From the NCBI GenBank assembly GCA_965660875.1, contig CBFIBQ010000017.1, positions 1 through 64,000 of the forward strand: a stretch of DNA of 64,000 bases, in the 5' to 3' direction. The position numbers and the translations under genes are program-made. The notes beneath the pieces are model-generated. The model was not told the origin of the DNA and did not search any database. It saw only the letters and a list, made by a program, of their open reading frames with translations. Origin of the DNA: UBA6770 sp965660875 (GTDB taxonomy: Bacteria; Bacteroidota; Bacteroidia; Flavobacteriales_G; Salibacteraceae). This document shows, piece by piece, positions 15,829 through 25,721 of this stretch (positions are counted from its first letter, which is position 1; every line of letters starts with the position of its first letter).

Positions 15829-16952
15829 TGTCTGATTTTATCAAATCAGTACTTCTGTGCAGTGCACTTGCTTTTGGTATAACCGGGTCTGCTCAGAAAC
15901 GAGATACCGCGCAGCAACAATTCATGGGTTTCGACCTTCAAAAAGAACGAAAACTTACCATCTTACCTACAGTATATTACAAACCAGAAACCAACTGGGC
16001 ATTTGGTGTATCTGCACTTATGTACCGAAGGTTAAATAAATCGGATAGCATTTCTCCCCTGAGTTTGGCTGGGTTGTCTTTTGCTTATACGCTCAACAAC
16101 CAAACCTTATTTTCTATGCCTTTTCGAATATTCTTTAAGGAGGACAATTATCGATTGAATGGCGAAATATCCTATTATCGCTATCCCTATTTTTTTGCAG
16201 GAATTGGCACCAACCGAAGGCTTCTGGACGAACAATATACGGAAGACTACGATGCCAGTTTCCCCAGAGTAGCAGTTACCGGTCTCAAAAAATTTAAGAC
16301 CCATTTTTTTACCGGTCCAAAATTGTTTTACCAGCACACAACCATCAATTCTGTTAAGCAAAATGGTTTGCTTGACACACTAAATGTACCCGGCACAGCG
16401 GGTAGTGTGACCACAGGTGTAGGTTGGGAGTTGGTATTTGATAAAAGGGATTTTGTTTATGCACCAACTAAAGGCTTCTATTCAAATATTTCGTTTATTG
16501 GATTTAATAAAGCTATGGGGGGGAATTTTGAGTACAACCTATTCTCCGCTGATATTCGGAAATACGTCAATTTAGGCAATGAGCACGTTTTGGCAATGCA
16601 ACTTTTTGGAAGCTCTATTTTCGGAACCGCTCCATTCAATAAATTGGCCCAGCTTGGCGGTGAAAAAATTATGCGCGGGTACAGAAAGGGCATTTTGAGA
16701 GATAATCACTTATTAGCATCACAAATCGAATACAGAACACCGATATGGTATTTCATTGGACTAACCGCCTTTGCTGGAACTGGAGCAGTATCCAGTGAAA
16801 TCAATAACTTTAAAACAGAAAACTTTGTTCCCAGTTATGGCGGTGGATTGCGTTTAGCCTTCAACAAAAAAGAACGCATTCACATTCGTTTCGACTATGC
16901 TCGTGGGCTTGATCGAAATCAATTCTACCTTACTTTTGCTGAGGCATTTTAG
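15828..16952 (+). CDS. BamA/TamA-type outer-membrane barrel protein
   Basis: The 374-residue protein has a signal peptide (about 1-22, ending TGSAQ) and a series of amphipathic strands. The C-terminal half contains the surface-antigen (D15) pattern: GVGWELVFDKRDFVYAPTKG, LGGEKIMRGYRKG (lid-loop-like R-G-Y-R) and a final strand ending in Phe (EAF), as outer-membrane insertion signals do. No POTRA repeats are present, so it is a barrel-only relative and not the BamA assembly factor. It is the last gene of the DUF1015-Nudix operon and overlaps the convergent sialidase-like gene by 23 bases. Confidence 0.82.
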   Translation: MSDFIKSVLLCSALAFGITGSAQKRDTAQQQFMGFDLQKERKLTILPTVYYKPETNWAFGVSALMYRRLNKSDSISPLSLAGLSFAYTLNNQTLFSMPFRIFFKEDNYRLNGEISYYRYPYFFAGIGTNRRLLDEQYTEDYDASFPRVAVTGLKKFKTHFFTGPKLFYQHTTINSVKQNGLLDTLNVPGTAGSVTTGVGWELVFDKRDFVYAPTKGFYSNISFIGFNKAMGGNFEYNLFSADIRKYVNLGNEHVLAMQLFGSSIFGTAPFNKLAQLGGEKIMRGYRKGILRDNHLLASQIEYRTPIWYFIGLTAFAGTGAVSSEINNFKTENFVPSYGGGLRLAFNKKERIHIRFDYARGLDRNQFYLTFAEAF

Positions 16953-18213
16953 AGCGCGCACGCCATAAGCGGAATTTATTCTCCTTAAACCTGTAGGTCC
17001 AAATACTGGTTTGCCCTGCTTCCATTCGAGTCCAAACCAATTGAACGATACCATCCGTTGCGTCGATATTATTATAATCCCCAAAAAACTTATTGGATTG
17101 CGGCACAAAGGGGTCTTGTTTTATGCGCTTGTACTTAAACGTTTCACCTCCATCATATGATCTCGCCAATAAAACATCTGTCCGTGTATCGTTATACCGA
17201 CTTCTATCGTAAAAAATGAAGTAAAGAATCCCACTGGTCTGATCCAAAGTCATCCAAGTTAAAAATTGGTGCCCTTTTCCTTTTTTTCTGCCTAATTTTT
17301 TGGTACTTGACCAGGTCTTACCGAAATCATCCGAATATTTCAGAAAAACGTCCGTGTTCAAAACACCATTCCGCTGATCACTCCAATTTACATACAACCT
17401 ATCGTGATACTTGCCTTCCGTTCTGTCCATTGCGGTAACGGGCATGCCGTTGCAGCGACTAATCCCTTCAATATCAAGCGTCCAACCGGCAGTATTACTA
17501 TCTACCAGCAGAGGTTCTTTCAGCCATTCCTTATCGTTTTTTTTATTCAACCGAATTCCATTTGGCCCTGCCCAAGCCACGTACACCTTATTATCCGAAT
17601 CAAAAGCAGGAACTGCACCTTCGGTTGTTAAAGAGCTGTCGATACAATCACCAAATGCAGCGTTGATTTTTGTAGGTGCAGACCAAGTCTGTCCGTAATC
17701 TTTTGAGGACGAAAATAGAATGTTAGATTGACAAGTATCTGAAGTACTTCCGTAGGCATCAAACTGCGTCCACGAAAGATAAATCTCCTTTCTATTTTCA
17801 TTAAACACTGCCCAATGTTTGTCTTGGGCCTTGCTTCCGTTTAACCCAACATAAGTACCCGATGTCCATGTCTTTCCAAAATCTTCTGAACGCTGACATA
17901 CAATCCGATCAATCCAATTGCCCTGTGCAGGGTTGCTTAAATGAAAGTAGTAATACCTTCCCAAGCTATCCGAAATAACCACAGGATCGCCCCAAACTCC
18001 ATACTTGGAAGTCATTTTTTTTCTTTCCCAAGATTTGCCTCCGTCATTACTTATGTATAGGTTATTCAGGTTGGCACCGCAGAGCACAGATTGAGGGTTT
18101 TTACGATTGAGGGTAATGCTTGGCTCATTTGGATCTTCCACATTACCCACTAAAATTGGTTGTTGGGCAAAAACCGTCAGTGGAAACCATAAAAACAAGA
18201 TAATGACTCTCAT
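16930..18213 (-). CDS. Secreted BNR/sialidase-fold exo-acting protein
   Basis: The 427-residue protein has a signal peptide (about 1-17, ending VFAQ) and five Asp-box repeats of the form S-x-D-x-G-x-(T/S)-W: ISNDGGKSW (54-62), RSEDFGKTW (108-116), SSKDYGQTW, KYSDDFGKTW and RSYDGGETF. These mark a six-bladed sialidase-type propeller. I do not see the Arg triad and Tyr/Glu pair well enough to call it an active sialidase. The last 4 bases of the upstream gene overlap its start, so it follows that gene in an operon. Confidence 0.78.
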   Translation of the reverse strand: MRVIILFLWFPLTVFAQQPILVGNVEDPNEPSITLNRKNPQSVLCGANLNNLYISNDGGKSWERKKMTSKYGVWGDPVVISDSLGRYYYFHLSNPAQGNWIDRIVCQRSEDFGKTWTSGTYVGLNGSKAQDKHWAVFNENRKEIYLSWTQFDAYGSTSDTCQSNILFSSSKDYGQTWSAPTKINAAFGDCIDSSLTTEGAVPAFDSDNKVYVAWAGPNGIRLNKKNDKEWLKEPLLVDSNTAGWTLDIEGISRCNGMPVTAMDRTEGKYHDRLYVNWSDQRNGVLNTDVFLKYSDDFGKTWSSTKKLGRKKGKGHQFLTWMTLDQTSGILYFIFYDRSRYNDTRTDVLLARSYDGGETFKYKRIKQDPFVPQSNKFFGDYNNIDATDGIVQLVWTRMEAGQTSIWTYRFKENKFRLWRARSKMPQQK

Positions 18214-18779
18214 ATCGCCAATCGTTTGTTTACCATTTTTTCAATAAGTTGAAATAAAACCAAGGGCTGTCTTGTTCTCCATGCAACATCGTTTAATCTG
18301 CCTCCAGTAACAAAATATTGATCGATATTTTCATGGGCAAATTCCTCTAATATATGGTTTCTAAAATTCAATACGGCTATCCATCCGTCTTCAATATCCT
18401 CGTACCACTCTTCATAATAAGAATCATCTGAAGGGTGAAAATTCAACACGTTCTCTCCTATCAAAATAAAGTACAAAATACCCTCATCAATTAGATGGTC
18501 GACAATATTTCGTTTCAGCGTTTGAATGTCGTTGTAGAGCGTATCGTTCCATTCGCCCATGAGTTCAATTATTGCAAACTGATGCTCGTAATCGGCATAA
18601 ATAATTTTTAAGAAAAGAGTGGTAGAACCTATGTTATCCCATTGCGGGTGAATCACATGATCGTATATTACGTCACTAAAATAAAACTCAGAATACTCTT
18701 TTCCGTAAAATGGCGAGCGCTGATCCTCTTCTGCTGTGTACAGTTCTCTCCACCGATAATATGGTTCAATTTCATGCAT
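18210..18779 (-). CDS. Conserved hypothetical cytoplasmic protein
   Basis: The 189-residue product has no signal peptide or membrane helix. It is rich in Tyr, Asp, Glu and Trp, with segments such as EPYYRWRELYTAEEDQRSPF, LYFILIGENVLNFHPSDDSYYE and DQYFVTGGRLNDVAWRTRQP. I recognise it as a hypothetical protein found across Bacteroidota but know no function. It starts at ATG 18779 with a -7 box 5 bases upstream, predicting an almost leaderless mRNA. It overlaps the BNR gene by 4 bases. Confidence 0.75.
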   Translation of the reverse strand: MHEIEPYYRWRELYTAEEDQRSPFYGKEYSEFYFSDVIYDHVIHPQWDNIGSTTLFLKIIYADYEHQFAIIELMGEWNDTLYNDIQTLKRNIVDHLIDEGILYFILIGENVLNFHPSDDSYYEEWYEDIEDGWIAVLNFRNHILEEFAHENIDQYFVTGGRLNDVAWRTRQPLVLFQLIEKMVNKRLAI

Positions 18780-18784
18780 CTATA

Positions 18785-18792
18785 CAAAGCTA
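18785..18792 (-). promoter_or_regulatory. -7 box of the 18779 gene, close to the start codon
   Basis: The minus strand reads TAGCTTTG, an exact TAnnTTTG match, with a TTG (plus-strand CAA at 18810-18812) 17 bases upstream. Only 5 bases separate the box from ATG 18779, so the transcript probably starts at or next to the start codon. Confidence 0.6.
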
Positions 18793-18956
18793 ATTGCTAA
18801 ATTTTATTGCAAAAGTTTTCTGGCATTTTTTCTGTAAGTACTTACTCAATACAATTTAAAAGTCCATAACAAAGCACGCACTATTACGTTCAATAACATG
18901 AAGTGAAATAACTATATTCGCTCGGACTTTTTGTACAAATATTCTGGACTGACTCT

Positions 18957-21900
18957 GTGAGTAAACTATTTAAAATATTATTCTTCGCTTTAACGCTAGT
19001 TTTGGCTATAGGTGTGCAAGAGGCGCGTGCTCAAGATGATATATTAGACGCTATTGAGGCTGAACTGAAAGCAGAAGAAGAACAAAAAAAAGCGGCAGAG
19101 AAAGCTGCAAAAAATGCAGAGAAATACCAAGCCAATTATCAAGCAAGTATTCGAAAAGCAGACGCCTATCTTAGATCCAAAAAATTTGACGATGCTATTG
19201 AAGAATATGAAGAAGCAAAAAAATGGGGACCTTTAGAATCCTATCCTGCTGAGCAAATTGAACTTGCAAAAAAAGAAAAAGTAAAACAAGAAGCTGCAGA
19301 AAAACAGGCGAAAATTGAGGCAGAATACAAGGAGGCCCTGCAAGTGGCTGATGAATTGTTTAACGAAAAAAAATACTTAGAAAGTATTCCAGAATATGAG
19401 AAAGCCAAAAAGATAAACCCTGAAATGGCCTACCCCACCGACCAAATTGGCGAGGCCAAAAAGCTTCAAGCCAAATTAGAAGAAGAACGTGCAAAAGCGG
19501 AAGCTGCCAAAAAACTAGAAGAAGACTATCAGAAAGCTTTAGACGAAGGAGACGATGCACTAAAAGATGAGGCATACGATAAAGCCATTGCTGCATATGA
19601 AAAAGCAAAAAAATTAAAACCCACAGACCAAGTACCTAAGGCGCGAATTAAAACAGCGCAAGACGCAAAAACTGCCGCTGCTGCCAAGGCTGCTCAAGCA
19701 AAACTTCAAGAAGAATTTGACGCAGCAATGTCCAAGGCTGAGGACTTGCTTAAAGCGGAGAGCTATGACGATGCGATTGCAGCGTTTAAGGAAGCTCAGA
19801 AAATAATGCCTACTAACCCTGATCCAAAAAGTAAAATTACAGAAGCCGAAAACCTCAAAAAGCAGGCAGCTCAAGCCGCAACTCAAGAAAAATATCAGAA
19901 CTTAATTGATGCAGCTGATGATTTATTAAAAGACAGCCAGTTTGAAGCAGCAAAAAAGAAATACTCAGAAGCATCGGCGGTAAAGCCCCAAGAGACTTAT
20001 CCTAAAACCAAAATAAAAGAGTGCGAAGAATTAAAAGTAGCGGCCAAGAAAGCAGAGCTGAAAGAACAGTATGACGCTTTGGTTAAAGAAGCAGATGATT
20101 TGCTTGAAAAAGAAGATTTTGATTTAGCAAAGAAAAAGTACGAAGAGGCATTAAAAATATTGCCTCATGAGACGCACCCTAAAACAATGATTGCGGAAGC
20201 AGATACTAGAAAGAAAAACAAAGCCAATCAATTGGTGCGAGCCGAATACGACAAGCTCATTGCAGAAGCAGATGCTTTGGTAAAGGCGGAGGATTTTGAC
20301 CAAGCTGTAGTAAAATACAATGAAGCAAAAAAAGTGATACCTAATGAAACCCATCCTGGAGATATGCTCATTGAAATAGAAAAACTTAAAAAACAGAAAG
20401 CGCAAGCCAAAGTAGAAGAAGAATACGAAAAAGCTATGTCCAAAGCCGAAGCGCTCATGCGGGAAGAAAAATTTACCGAGGCTATCGCTGGTTTTGAAGC
20501 CGCGCACAAAATTCTACCTACAGAGAATAAAACTACGGAGTTGATTGCAGAAGCAAAAAAATTGATTGCCGATAAACAGCACGCTGCATCGCAAGCTGAG
20601 TTTGACGCCAAGGTAAAAACTGGTGAAGAATTACTGAAAGAGAATAAGTTTGACGAAGCCATTGCTAGCTTTAGAGCTGCCGCTGAAATTTTACCGAACG
20701 ATAATAAAGCCCAGTTTCTGATTGAAGAGGCGCAAAAAGGGAAAAAGTCTTTTGAAGAATCGATTGCTTTGGAACAATTTAATGGACTCATAAAAGCAGG
20801 AGATGCTGCACTGGAATCGGAAGATTTCGTAACGGCCAGGCTTAAATACAACGAAGCCTTGGCTAATTACAAACCGGGTAAAAATGAAGTGGATAAAAAA
20901 TTAGCCGCGCTGGATCAAAAAGAAAAGGAAAAATTAAACGCTGAAATGGCAGAGGCAGCTGAGGCCGAGAAAAAAGAGAAGTTCGAAAAACTTGTAGCAG
21001 AGGCCAATTCAAAAACTGGAAATAACGACTTTCAAGGAGCGCTATCAAGTATCAATCAAGCTTTATCTGTTTTTCCAAATAATGAAGAAGCACTCACTCT
21101 GAAATCTGAATTAGAAGGGCGAATTGAGACCGCTAAAAAGGAGGCTGAAGCATCTGCTGAAAAGGAGAAGTTAGCACAACAAAAAGCAGCTCAAGCCAAG
21201 CAAATAAGTGATTTAGTAACACAAGCTAAAAGTGATGCGAGTCAAAAGCAATTCACTGCTGCATTAAACAAAATAGAACAAGCCTTAGCAATTGACGCAA
21301 GTAATCCGGATGCTATTTCAGCAAAAACGGAAGTATCGGCCGCTCAGAAAGCCTTTGAATTAGAAAAACAAGAAAATGCTGCTGCAGAAGCTGAAAAAGA
21401 AAAAGCGCTCAAAGAAAAACAAGCGCAAATTAGTACACTACTCACCCAAAGCAGTGAGCTCATAGGTACAAAAAAATACAGCGAAGCAACAGAAGTATTG
21501 AATCAGGTATTAGAACTTGACCCAAGCAATAGCAGTGCTCAAGAAAAAATCGCAGAAATTAAAAGCTTAAAGGAATCGGAGCGGTTGGCGAGTGAACAAG
21601 CAGAAAAATTAGCAGCGGAGAAAGAACAACAAGCACTAAAACAAAAGCAGGTAGCAGATATTATGTCTCTTGCAAATAAGGCCTATGCTGCAAATAAATA
21701 CGAAGAGGCTTTGACGAAATACAATGAAGCGCTTGCCATTGATGCTGAAAATTCAACAATTCAAGAAAAAATACGCAGTACCAAAAACCAAATTGAAAAA
21801 GCCCAAAACGAAAAACTCGCGGCAGAAAAAGCGGAAGCAGAAGCTTTAGCTGCCCAAGCTGCCGCCGCTGAAAAAGCTAAGAGATCAGCCAACATAAGTA

Positions 21901-23021
21901 AGTTGCTTGAAGAAGCTTCAGACCTAGAATTAGCAAGGAGTTTGAAAGCGGCAAAAGCAAAATATACCGAGGTTCTGACTATTGATGCAAACAATTCTAC
22001 GGCACAGAGCAAAATAACTTCGATTACCAATCAATTGGAGCAACGTTCAAAAGAACAAGCGGCTGAGCAGGCAGCAAAAAAGGCAGAACAAGAAAGGCTC
22101 GCAGCACTGGAAGCATCAAAAGCGCTCAAACAAAAAGTCGCCAGCCAATTGGGAATTGGTGATCAAATGATGCTCAATAAAAATTATAAATCAGCCGTTT
22201 CAGCTTATCAGGAGGCATTAGACATAGACGCTGAAAACAGTCTGGTAAAATCCAAAATTGCTGAAGCAAAAAAGATGGTGGAGTTGGAAGAGCAACAGCG
22301 TGCTAAAATGAATGCGCAACAAAAACAAGAGAAAATAAGTGAATTACTCAATGAAGCTAAGCTGCTAGTGGTGAAACAAGAGTACCTGCAGGCCAAGAGT
22401 AAGTACGAACAAGTGATTGAAATCGAATCTTCCAATGCTGCTGCTCAATCGGGATTAGAAGCAATAAAAGGAGAACTTGGTGCTTTGGAAGAGGCCGAGG
22501 CACTTGCCGAAAAACGACGTGCTGCTGAGCTTGAAAAAATGAAAAAAGTTGAACAAATATTGGATGACGGGTTCGATTTATTTGCTGGTGGAAAATACGA
22601 CGAAGCCATCAATAAATTCAAAGAAGGTGTGGATATAGACCCTACCAATCAAGAATTGAAGCAAGGCATTCACGACGCATTAGAGCAACAAAATCGTTTG
22701 AAGATGATTATGCTAGCAAAAAAATCTAATCGCCCTAGACCACAACCCAAATTCAAAACAGAATCGATTGGAAAAGGAGACCGAACTGATAAGTTAAAGT
22801 ACCAGAACGAGCTTGGAAAAGCCTATCCCGAAGGAGTTACAGAAACCAAAAAACAAGAAAACAGAAAAGAAATAACTACTCGAATTGTGGTGCGAAAAAA
22901 TGTTGGGTCGGAATACAAGCAAATCCGCTACGATTGGGGAGGTACTTATTACTTTAAAAATGGTGAGTCAGTGGGTACCTACATTTGGCAATACGAGACG
23001 CGCGACGAGCTTAATAACTAA
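18957..23021 (+). CDS. Giant secreted protein with about 18 TPR-like repeats and helical linkers
   Basis: The 1354-residue product has a signal peptide (about 1-25, ending ARAQ). I count about 18 helix-turn-helix units of the TPR type, such as ADAYLRSKKFDDAIEEYEEA and GDQMMLNKNYKSAVSAYQEA, joined by long charged Lys/Glu/Ala helices likely to form coiled coil. Units 1-9 end in P-rich forms (PHETHP, PTENK), while units 11-18 end in IDAxN or LDPSN, so the array has two dialects. The C-terminal 100 residues form a separate beta-rich tail (IRYDWGGTYYFKNGE). The start is GTG 18957; no ATG lies between it and an upstream stop at 18909. It could be a periplasmic scaffold or an envelope protein. It converges on pepE with a 4-base overlap. 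Confidence 0.82.
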   Translation: MSKLFKILFFALTLVLAIGVQEARAQDDILDAIEAELKAEEEQKKAAEKAAKNAEKYQANYQASIRKADAYLRSKKFDDAIEEYEEAKKWGPLESYPAEQIELAKKEKVKQEAAEKQAKIEAEYKEALQVADELFNEKKYLESIPEYEKAKKINPEMAYPTDQIGEAKKLQAKLEEERAKAEAAKKLEEDYQKALDEGDDALKDEAYDKAIAAYEKAKKLKPTDQVPKARIKTAQDAKTAAAAKAAQAKLQEEFDAAMSKAEDLLKAESYDDAIAAFKEAQKIMPTNPDPKSKITEAENLKKQAAQAATQEKYQNLIDAADDLLKDSQFEAAKKKYSEASAVKPQETYPKTKIKECEELKVAAKKAELKEQYDALVKEADDLLEKEDFDLAKKKYEEALKILPHETHPKTMIAEADTRKKNKANQLVRAEYDKLIAEADALVKAEDFDQAVVKYNEAKKVIPNETHPGDMLIEIEKLKKQKAQAKVEEEYEKAMSKAEALMREEKFTEAIAGFEAAHKILPTENKTTELIAEAKKLIADKQHAASQAEFDAKVKTGEELLKENKFDEAIASFRAAAEILPNDNKAQFLIEEAQKGKKSFEESIALEQFNGLIKAGDAALESEDFVTARLKYNEALANYKPGKNEVDKKLAALDQKEKEKLNAEMAEAAEAEKKEKFEKLVAEANSKTGNNDFQGALSSINQALSVFPNNEEALTLKSELEGRIETAKKEAEASAEKEKLAQQKAAQAKQISDLVTQAKSDASQKQFTAALNKIEQALAIDASNPDAISAKTEVSAAQKAFELEKQENAAAEAEKEKALKEKQAQISTLLTQSSELIGTKKYSEATEVLNQVLELDPSNSSAQEKIAEIKSLKESERLASEQAEKLAAEKEQQALKQKQVADIMSLANKAYAANKYEEALTKYNEALAIDAENSTIQEKIRSTKNQIEKAQNEKLAAEKAEAEALAAQAAAAEKAKRSANISKLLEEASDLELARSLKAAKAKYTEVLTIDANNSTAQSKITSITNQLEQRSKEQAAEQAAKKAEQERLAALEASKALKQKVASQLGIGDQMMLNKNYKSAVSAYQEALDIDAENSLVKSKIAEAKKMVELEEQQRAKMNAQQKQEKISELLNEAKLLVVKQEYLQAKSKYEQVIEIESSNAAAQSGLEAIKGELGALEEAEALAEKRRAAELEKMKKVEQILDDGFDLFAGGKYDEAINKFKEGVDIDPTNQELKQGIHDALEQQNRLKMIMLAKKSNRPRPQPKFKTESIGKGDRTDKLKYQNELGKAYPEGVTETKKQENRKEITTRIVVRKNVGSEYKQIRYDWGGTYYFKNGESVGTYIWQYETRDELNN

Positions 23022-23734
23022 AGGCTCCATTCTTCAGGATTAAACTCTCCTTCTTCAATTTCTATAGCATTGCCATCTTTCTGAAACAGCTTCATACTAT
23101 TACCCCTCCCCTTTAAGTAATACTTATCTCCAAGCACTTCAATGAGGGAACATTCTCTTAGGCCAATTAAAGGCGTATTGGGGTTCAAAATCTGAAATTC
23201 CTTTAGCCGCATATCACGTGTTTCACCACCATGCCCCTCAATGCTTGCATTGGTATAATGCACATTCAATTGAAAGGGCAGCTGGCCAAGTCCATCAAAG
23301 CTTTTTGGCTGTACAATAGGCATATCATTGGTTGTAAATAAATGAGGACATGCGGTATTGCTTCCAGCACTCCAACCCATATAAGGCATACCGCTATTTA
23401 TTCTATCGTTGATAGTTCCAATTAAATCTAATTCATGTAATTGCTGAAACAATCGAAAAGTATTTCCTCCGCCAATAGCAAGTGCTTCACAGTTTCGAAT
23501 TGCTTCTTTCGGATTGTCGAAATCATGAATTCCAACTATGTCATGCCCAATTGAGTTATAAACTTCATGGACCGTATGGGTGTACTTGTCGTAATTAATG
23601 CTTACCCCTGCGTAAGGAATAAATAGAACTTTGATTCTTTTATCTCCTAAAAAGGACTGAACAAATGGTTTTCCCCAATTAAAATAGGGTTCGGTTGGTA
23701 TGGATGAATTACTGAGTAATAATAATTTTTTCAT
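23018..23734 (-). CDS. pepE: Dipeptidase E (peptidase S51)
   Basis: PepE is a cytoplasmic serine dipeptidase that cleaves dipeptides with N-terminal Asp. The 238-residue protein keeps the expected triad: Ser122 in GWSAGSN, Asp137 and His159 in NVHYTN. The motif ALAIGGGNTFRL (84-95) is the family oxyanion segment. Length and residue positions fit the Salmonella enzyme well. Cyanophycinase and related S51 members are alternatives but are longer. Confidence 0.9.
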   Translation of the reverse strand: MKKLLLLSNSSIPTEPYFNWGKPFVQSFLGDKRIKVLFIPYAGVSINYDKYTHTVHEVYNSIGHDIVGIHDFDNPKEAIRNCEALAIGGGNTFRLFQQLHELDLIGTINDRINSGMPYMGWSAGSNTACPHLFTTNDMPIVQPKSFDGLGQLPFQLNVHYTNASIEGHGGETRDMRLKEFQILNPNTPLIGLRECSLIEVLGDKYYLKGRGNSMKLFQKDGNAIEIEEGEFNPEEWSL

Positions 23735-23846
23735 AGCGTCACATAAAAGCTTTTAACACCTTTCAAATATCAAAAAATTATCGCAGATTCCGTAAGATAA
23801 AGTGGGTCAGTATTAATCGCTTTGCTCTAAAGGGTGCAGTTGCGCA

Positions 23847-24818
23847 TTATTCAACAAATAACATCTTTTCAAAGTGGGCATTGTCCTTTCCTACTATACC
23901 AATAACATACCAACCTTTACTCAAATCACCTAGGTCAATAGACAGCTCTTGACCATTGTGAATTTCTTCAAATTCATAAGAATTCACGTGTTGACCGGAA
24001 GTGTTTATGACATAAATCGTCGTTTGTTCCAAATGATCGTCTTCAAACCCTATTCGAATATTATTACCTATATTCATGAACGAATATTTATGTCCTTTTA
24101 GTTCAATAGGCTCAATATCAATTACCTTAGAATAATCTATTCCTCCATCAATATCTACTTGCTTTAACCTGTAAAATGCAGCTAAGCTCATGTCAATTTC
24201 ATAATCGTCATACTGGTAATAGTGCACCTTATTTGTAGTTCCAAAACCGTGCACCTCACCTATTGACTCCCAACCACTTTCCTGCATACGTTGAATCACG
24301 AAATAATCGTTATTAACCTCTGAAGCAGTAGTCCATTCAATTCTCGCTTTTTCCTCAGTCAGTTCCGCGACAAAGTCTATTAAGGACACTGGTAAGCCTG
24401 TAGGAGATCCACCACAACCTCCTTGCAAACATAGACTTGGACCGGTTAAGTCCGGTTGATTACCTCGCCAAATCGTATTGTTCCCTATATTAAACTTAGA
24501 CCCTCCATTTCCTCCAGTCAACCGACCGCCAAGAAAAATATGCAACTCTCCATTTGCAGTTAAGTTTATTTTTTTTCCGTTATTAAAATCCAATGTACCC
24601 GAAACATATATGCGCATTGAATTGTAAGCACCACAGTTGCAGTTCACTTTTACGGTAACACCGCTTGGTATCACCACATCATCTCCGGCAGAAGGAGCTC
24701 CTGCGGGAGACCAAGTAACCGCTGAATTCCAATTTCCATCAGATGCTGTTTTGGTTGCAGCAAAGGAATTGTAACCTAACAAAACTAGAGTACTCAATAT
24801 TAGGATTAATCGGTTCAT
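23847..24818 (-). CDS. Secreted protein with G8-like N-terminus and shared C-terminal T9SS-type module
   Basis: The 323-residue protein has a signal peptide (about 1-20, ending SFAATK). Residues 20-150 (TASDGNWNSAVTWSPAGAPS, AGDDVVIPSGVTVKVNC) resemble a G8 or beta-helix capping domain. From LPVSLIDFVAEL onward the sequence follows a Bacteroidota surface pattern: IEWTTASEVNNDYFVIQR, FYRLKQVDIDGGIDYSKV, then a sorting-like end with GWYVIGIVG and FEKMLFVE. I chose ATG 24818; an in-frame TTG lies 18 bases earlier. Two relatives of its C-terminal module lie within 6 kb (a pseudogene at 25126 and a gene at 29330). Confidence 0.78.
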   Translation of the reverse strand: MNRLILILSTLVLLGYNSFAATKTASDGNWNSAVTWSPAGAPSAGDDVVIPSGVTVKVNCNCGAYNSMRIYVSGTLDFNNGKKINLTANGELHIFLGGRLTGGNGGSKFNIGNNTIWRGNQPDLTGPSLCLQGGCGGSPTGLPVSLIDFVAELTEEKARIEWTTASEVNNDYFVIQRMQESGWESIGEVHGFGTTNKVHYYQYDDYEIDMSLAAFYRLKQVDIDGGIDYSKVIDIEPIELKGHKYSFMNIGNNIRIGFEDDHLEQTTIYVINTSGQHVNSYEFEEIHNGQELSIDLGDLSKGWYVIGIVGKDNAHFEKMLFVE

Positions 24819-25125
24819 TTTTAGCAATTTAAACAATCAAATATACTCCTTATTTACTTCAAAAATAACAATCAAAACACAATTTAGCAAATCATGCTTT
24901 CCACTGGTATTAACTAATCTAAACAGTAACGCCTCAGTTCAGTTTAAAGCTTTGTCAGATTGGCAGACAAAAATGAATACTATTTGCCTCATATAGTTGT
25001 GGAAAATAAAAAGCGATCTTAACTTCTATTACTCCCATTAAAAGCCATTCTACCAATATAGAGCGCTACACTAGATGACTAAAAAGGCATCAATAAGCCC
25101 AAGGAAAGGATAAAGGCTCGACCGG
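24819..25125. other. Gene-free interval of about 300 bases
   Basis: Apart from the promoter at 24838-24845 I see no gene, repeat or RNA structure here. It separates an intact surface-protein gene from its decayed relative and may be leftover duplicated DNA. Confidence 0.4.
24838..24845 (-). promoter_or_regulatory. -7 box of the 24818 gene
   Basis: The minus strand reads TATATTTG, an exact TAnnTTTG match, 19 bases before ATG 24818. TTG words occur upstream but at spacings of 14 or 23, so the -33 element is uncertain. Confidence 0.5.
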
Positions 25126-25540
25126 TTAGAAGGTTATTTTCTGAAATTCACTACTCGTAGGACCAACAACTCCAATTAAATACCAACCTTTATTCAAACC
25201 TTTAGTATCAATCGTTATCGCGTCATCAATCTTTACGTTCTTAAGGTCAATTAACTTCGACAACCTTCCCAAAGCATCTATTACGTGAATTTTTGTTTCT
25301 GCAGTTGGCTGCATGCTAAACTGAAGTGTAACAGAGCTACCAACATTAATTATTGTAAAGGAGTTATTGACCTCAGTGTTCGTTTTTATATGAATAGGAA
25401 TAACTTCACTGTAACCGATCTGTCCATTAAAATCTACTTGTTTTAAACGGTAGTAAATAAGCTGTATTTGTGTCAACAGTGTCATCTTGAAACGAATACA
25501 GACTCGCCTAATTGGTAGTACCTTGACCTAATTGTTTCTG
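25126..25540 (-). pseudogene. Degenerate C-terminal module of a surface protein
   Basis: The minus strand encodes YYRLKQVDFNGQIGYSEV and, at the end, GWYLIGVVGPTSSEFQKITF, clear relatives of the intact modules at 23847 and 29330. Upstream of it the match continues in another frame (GQGTTN, then a TAG stop, then ASLYSFQDD), followed by a frame change before YYRLKQ. The copy thus has an in-frame stop and a frameshift, and it lacks the N-terminal half and signal peptide. The outer limit of homology near 25540 is approximate. Confidence 0.75.
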
Positions 25541-25721
25541 GAATAACCAAAAAAACACCCAATAAGGTGCAAATTTATATTGATCGTAAATTATAAGAAA
25601 ATACGTTGTAATTTTCTGGGGCAACGGTTTTTAATTGACTTCGAAAGAACAATTAAATGATAATATAGGCTTTTGCACTATTACTTACAATTTCATTAGT
25701 TTCGTCCGAAACTATCAAACT

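Noticed and set aside
18834..18845. Perfect 12-base palindrome GTAAGTACTTAC upstream of the TPR-like gene
   Set aside because: It could be an operator, but a single short AT-rich palindrome without a second copy or known regulator is too weak to list as a site.
20228..20851. Long open frame on the minus strand inside the TPR-like gene
   Set aside because: It is a shadow of the repetitive Lys/Glu/Ala-rich coding sequence; its own translation is Ser/Phe/Ala-rich with no family pattern.
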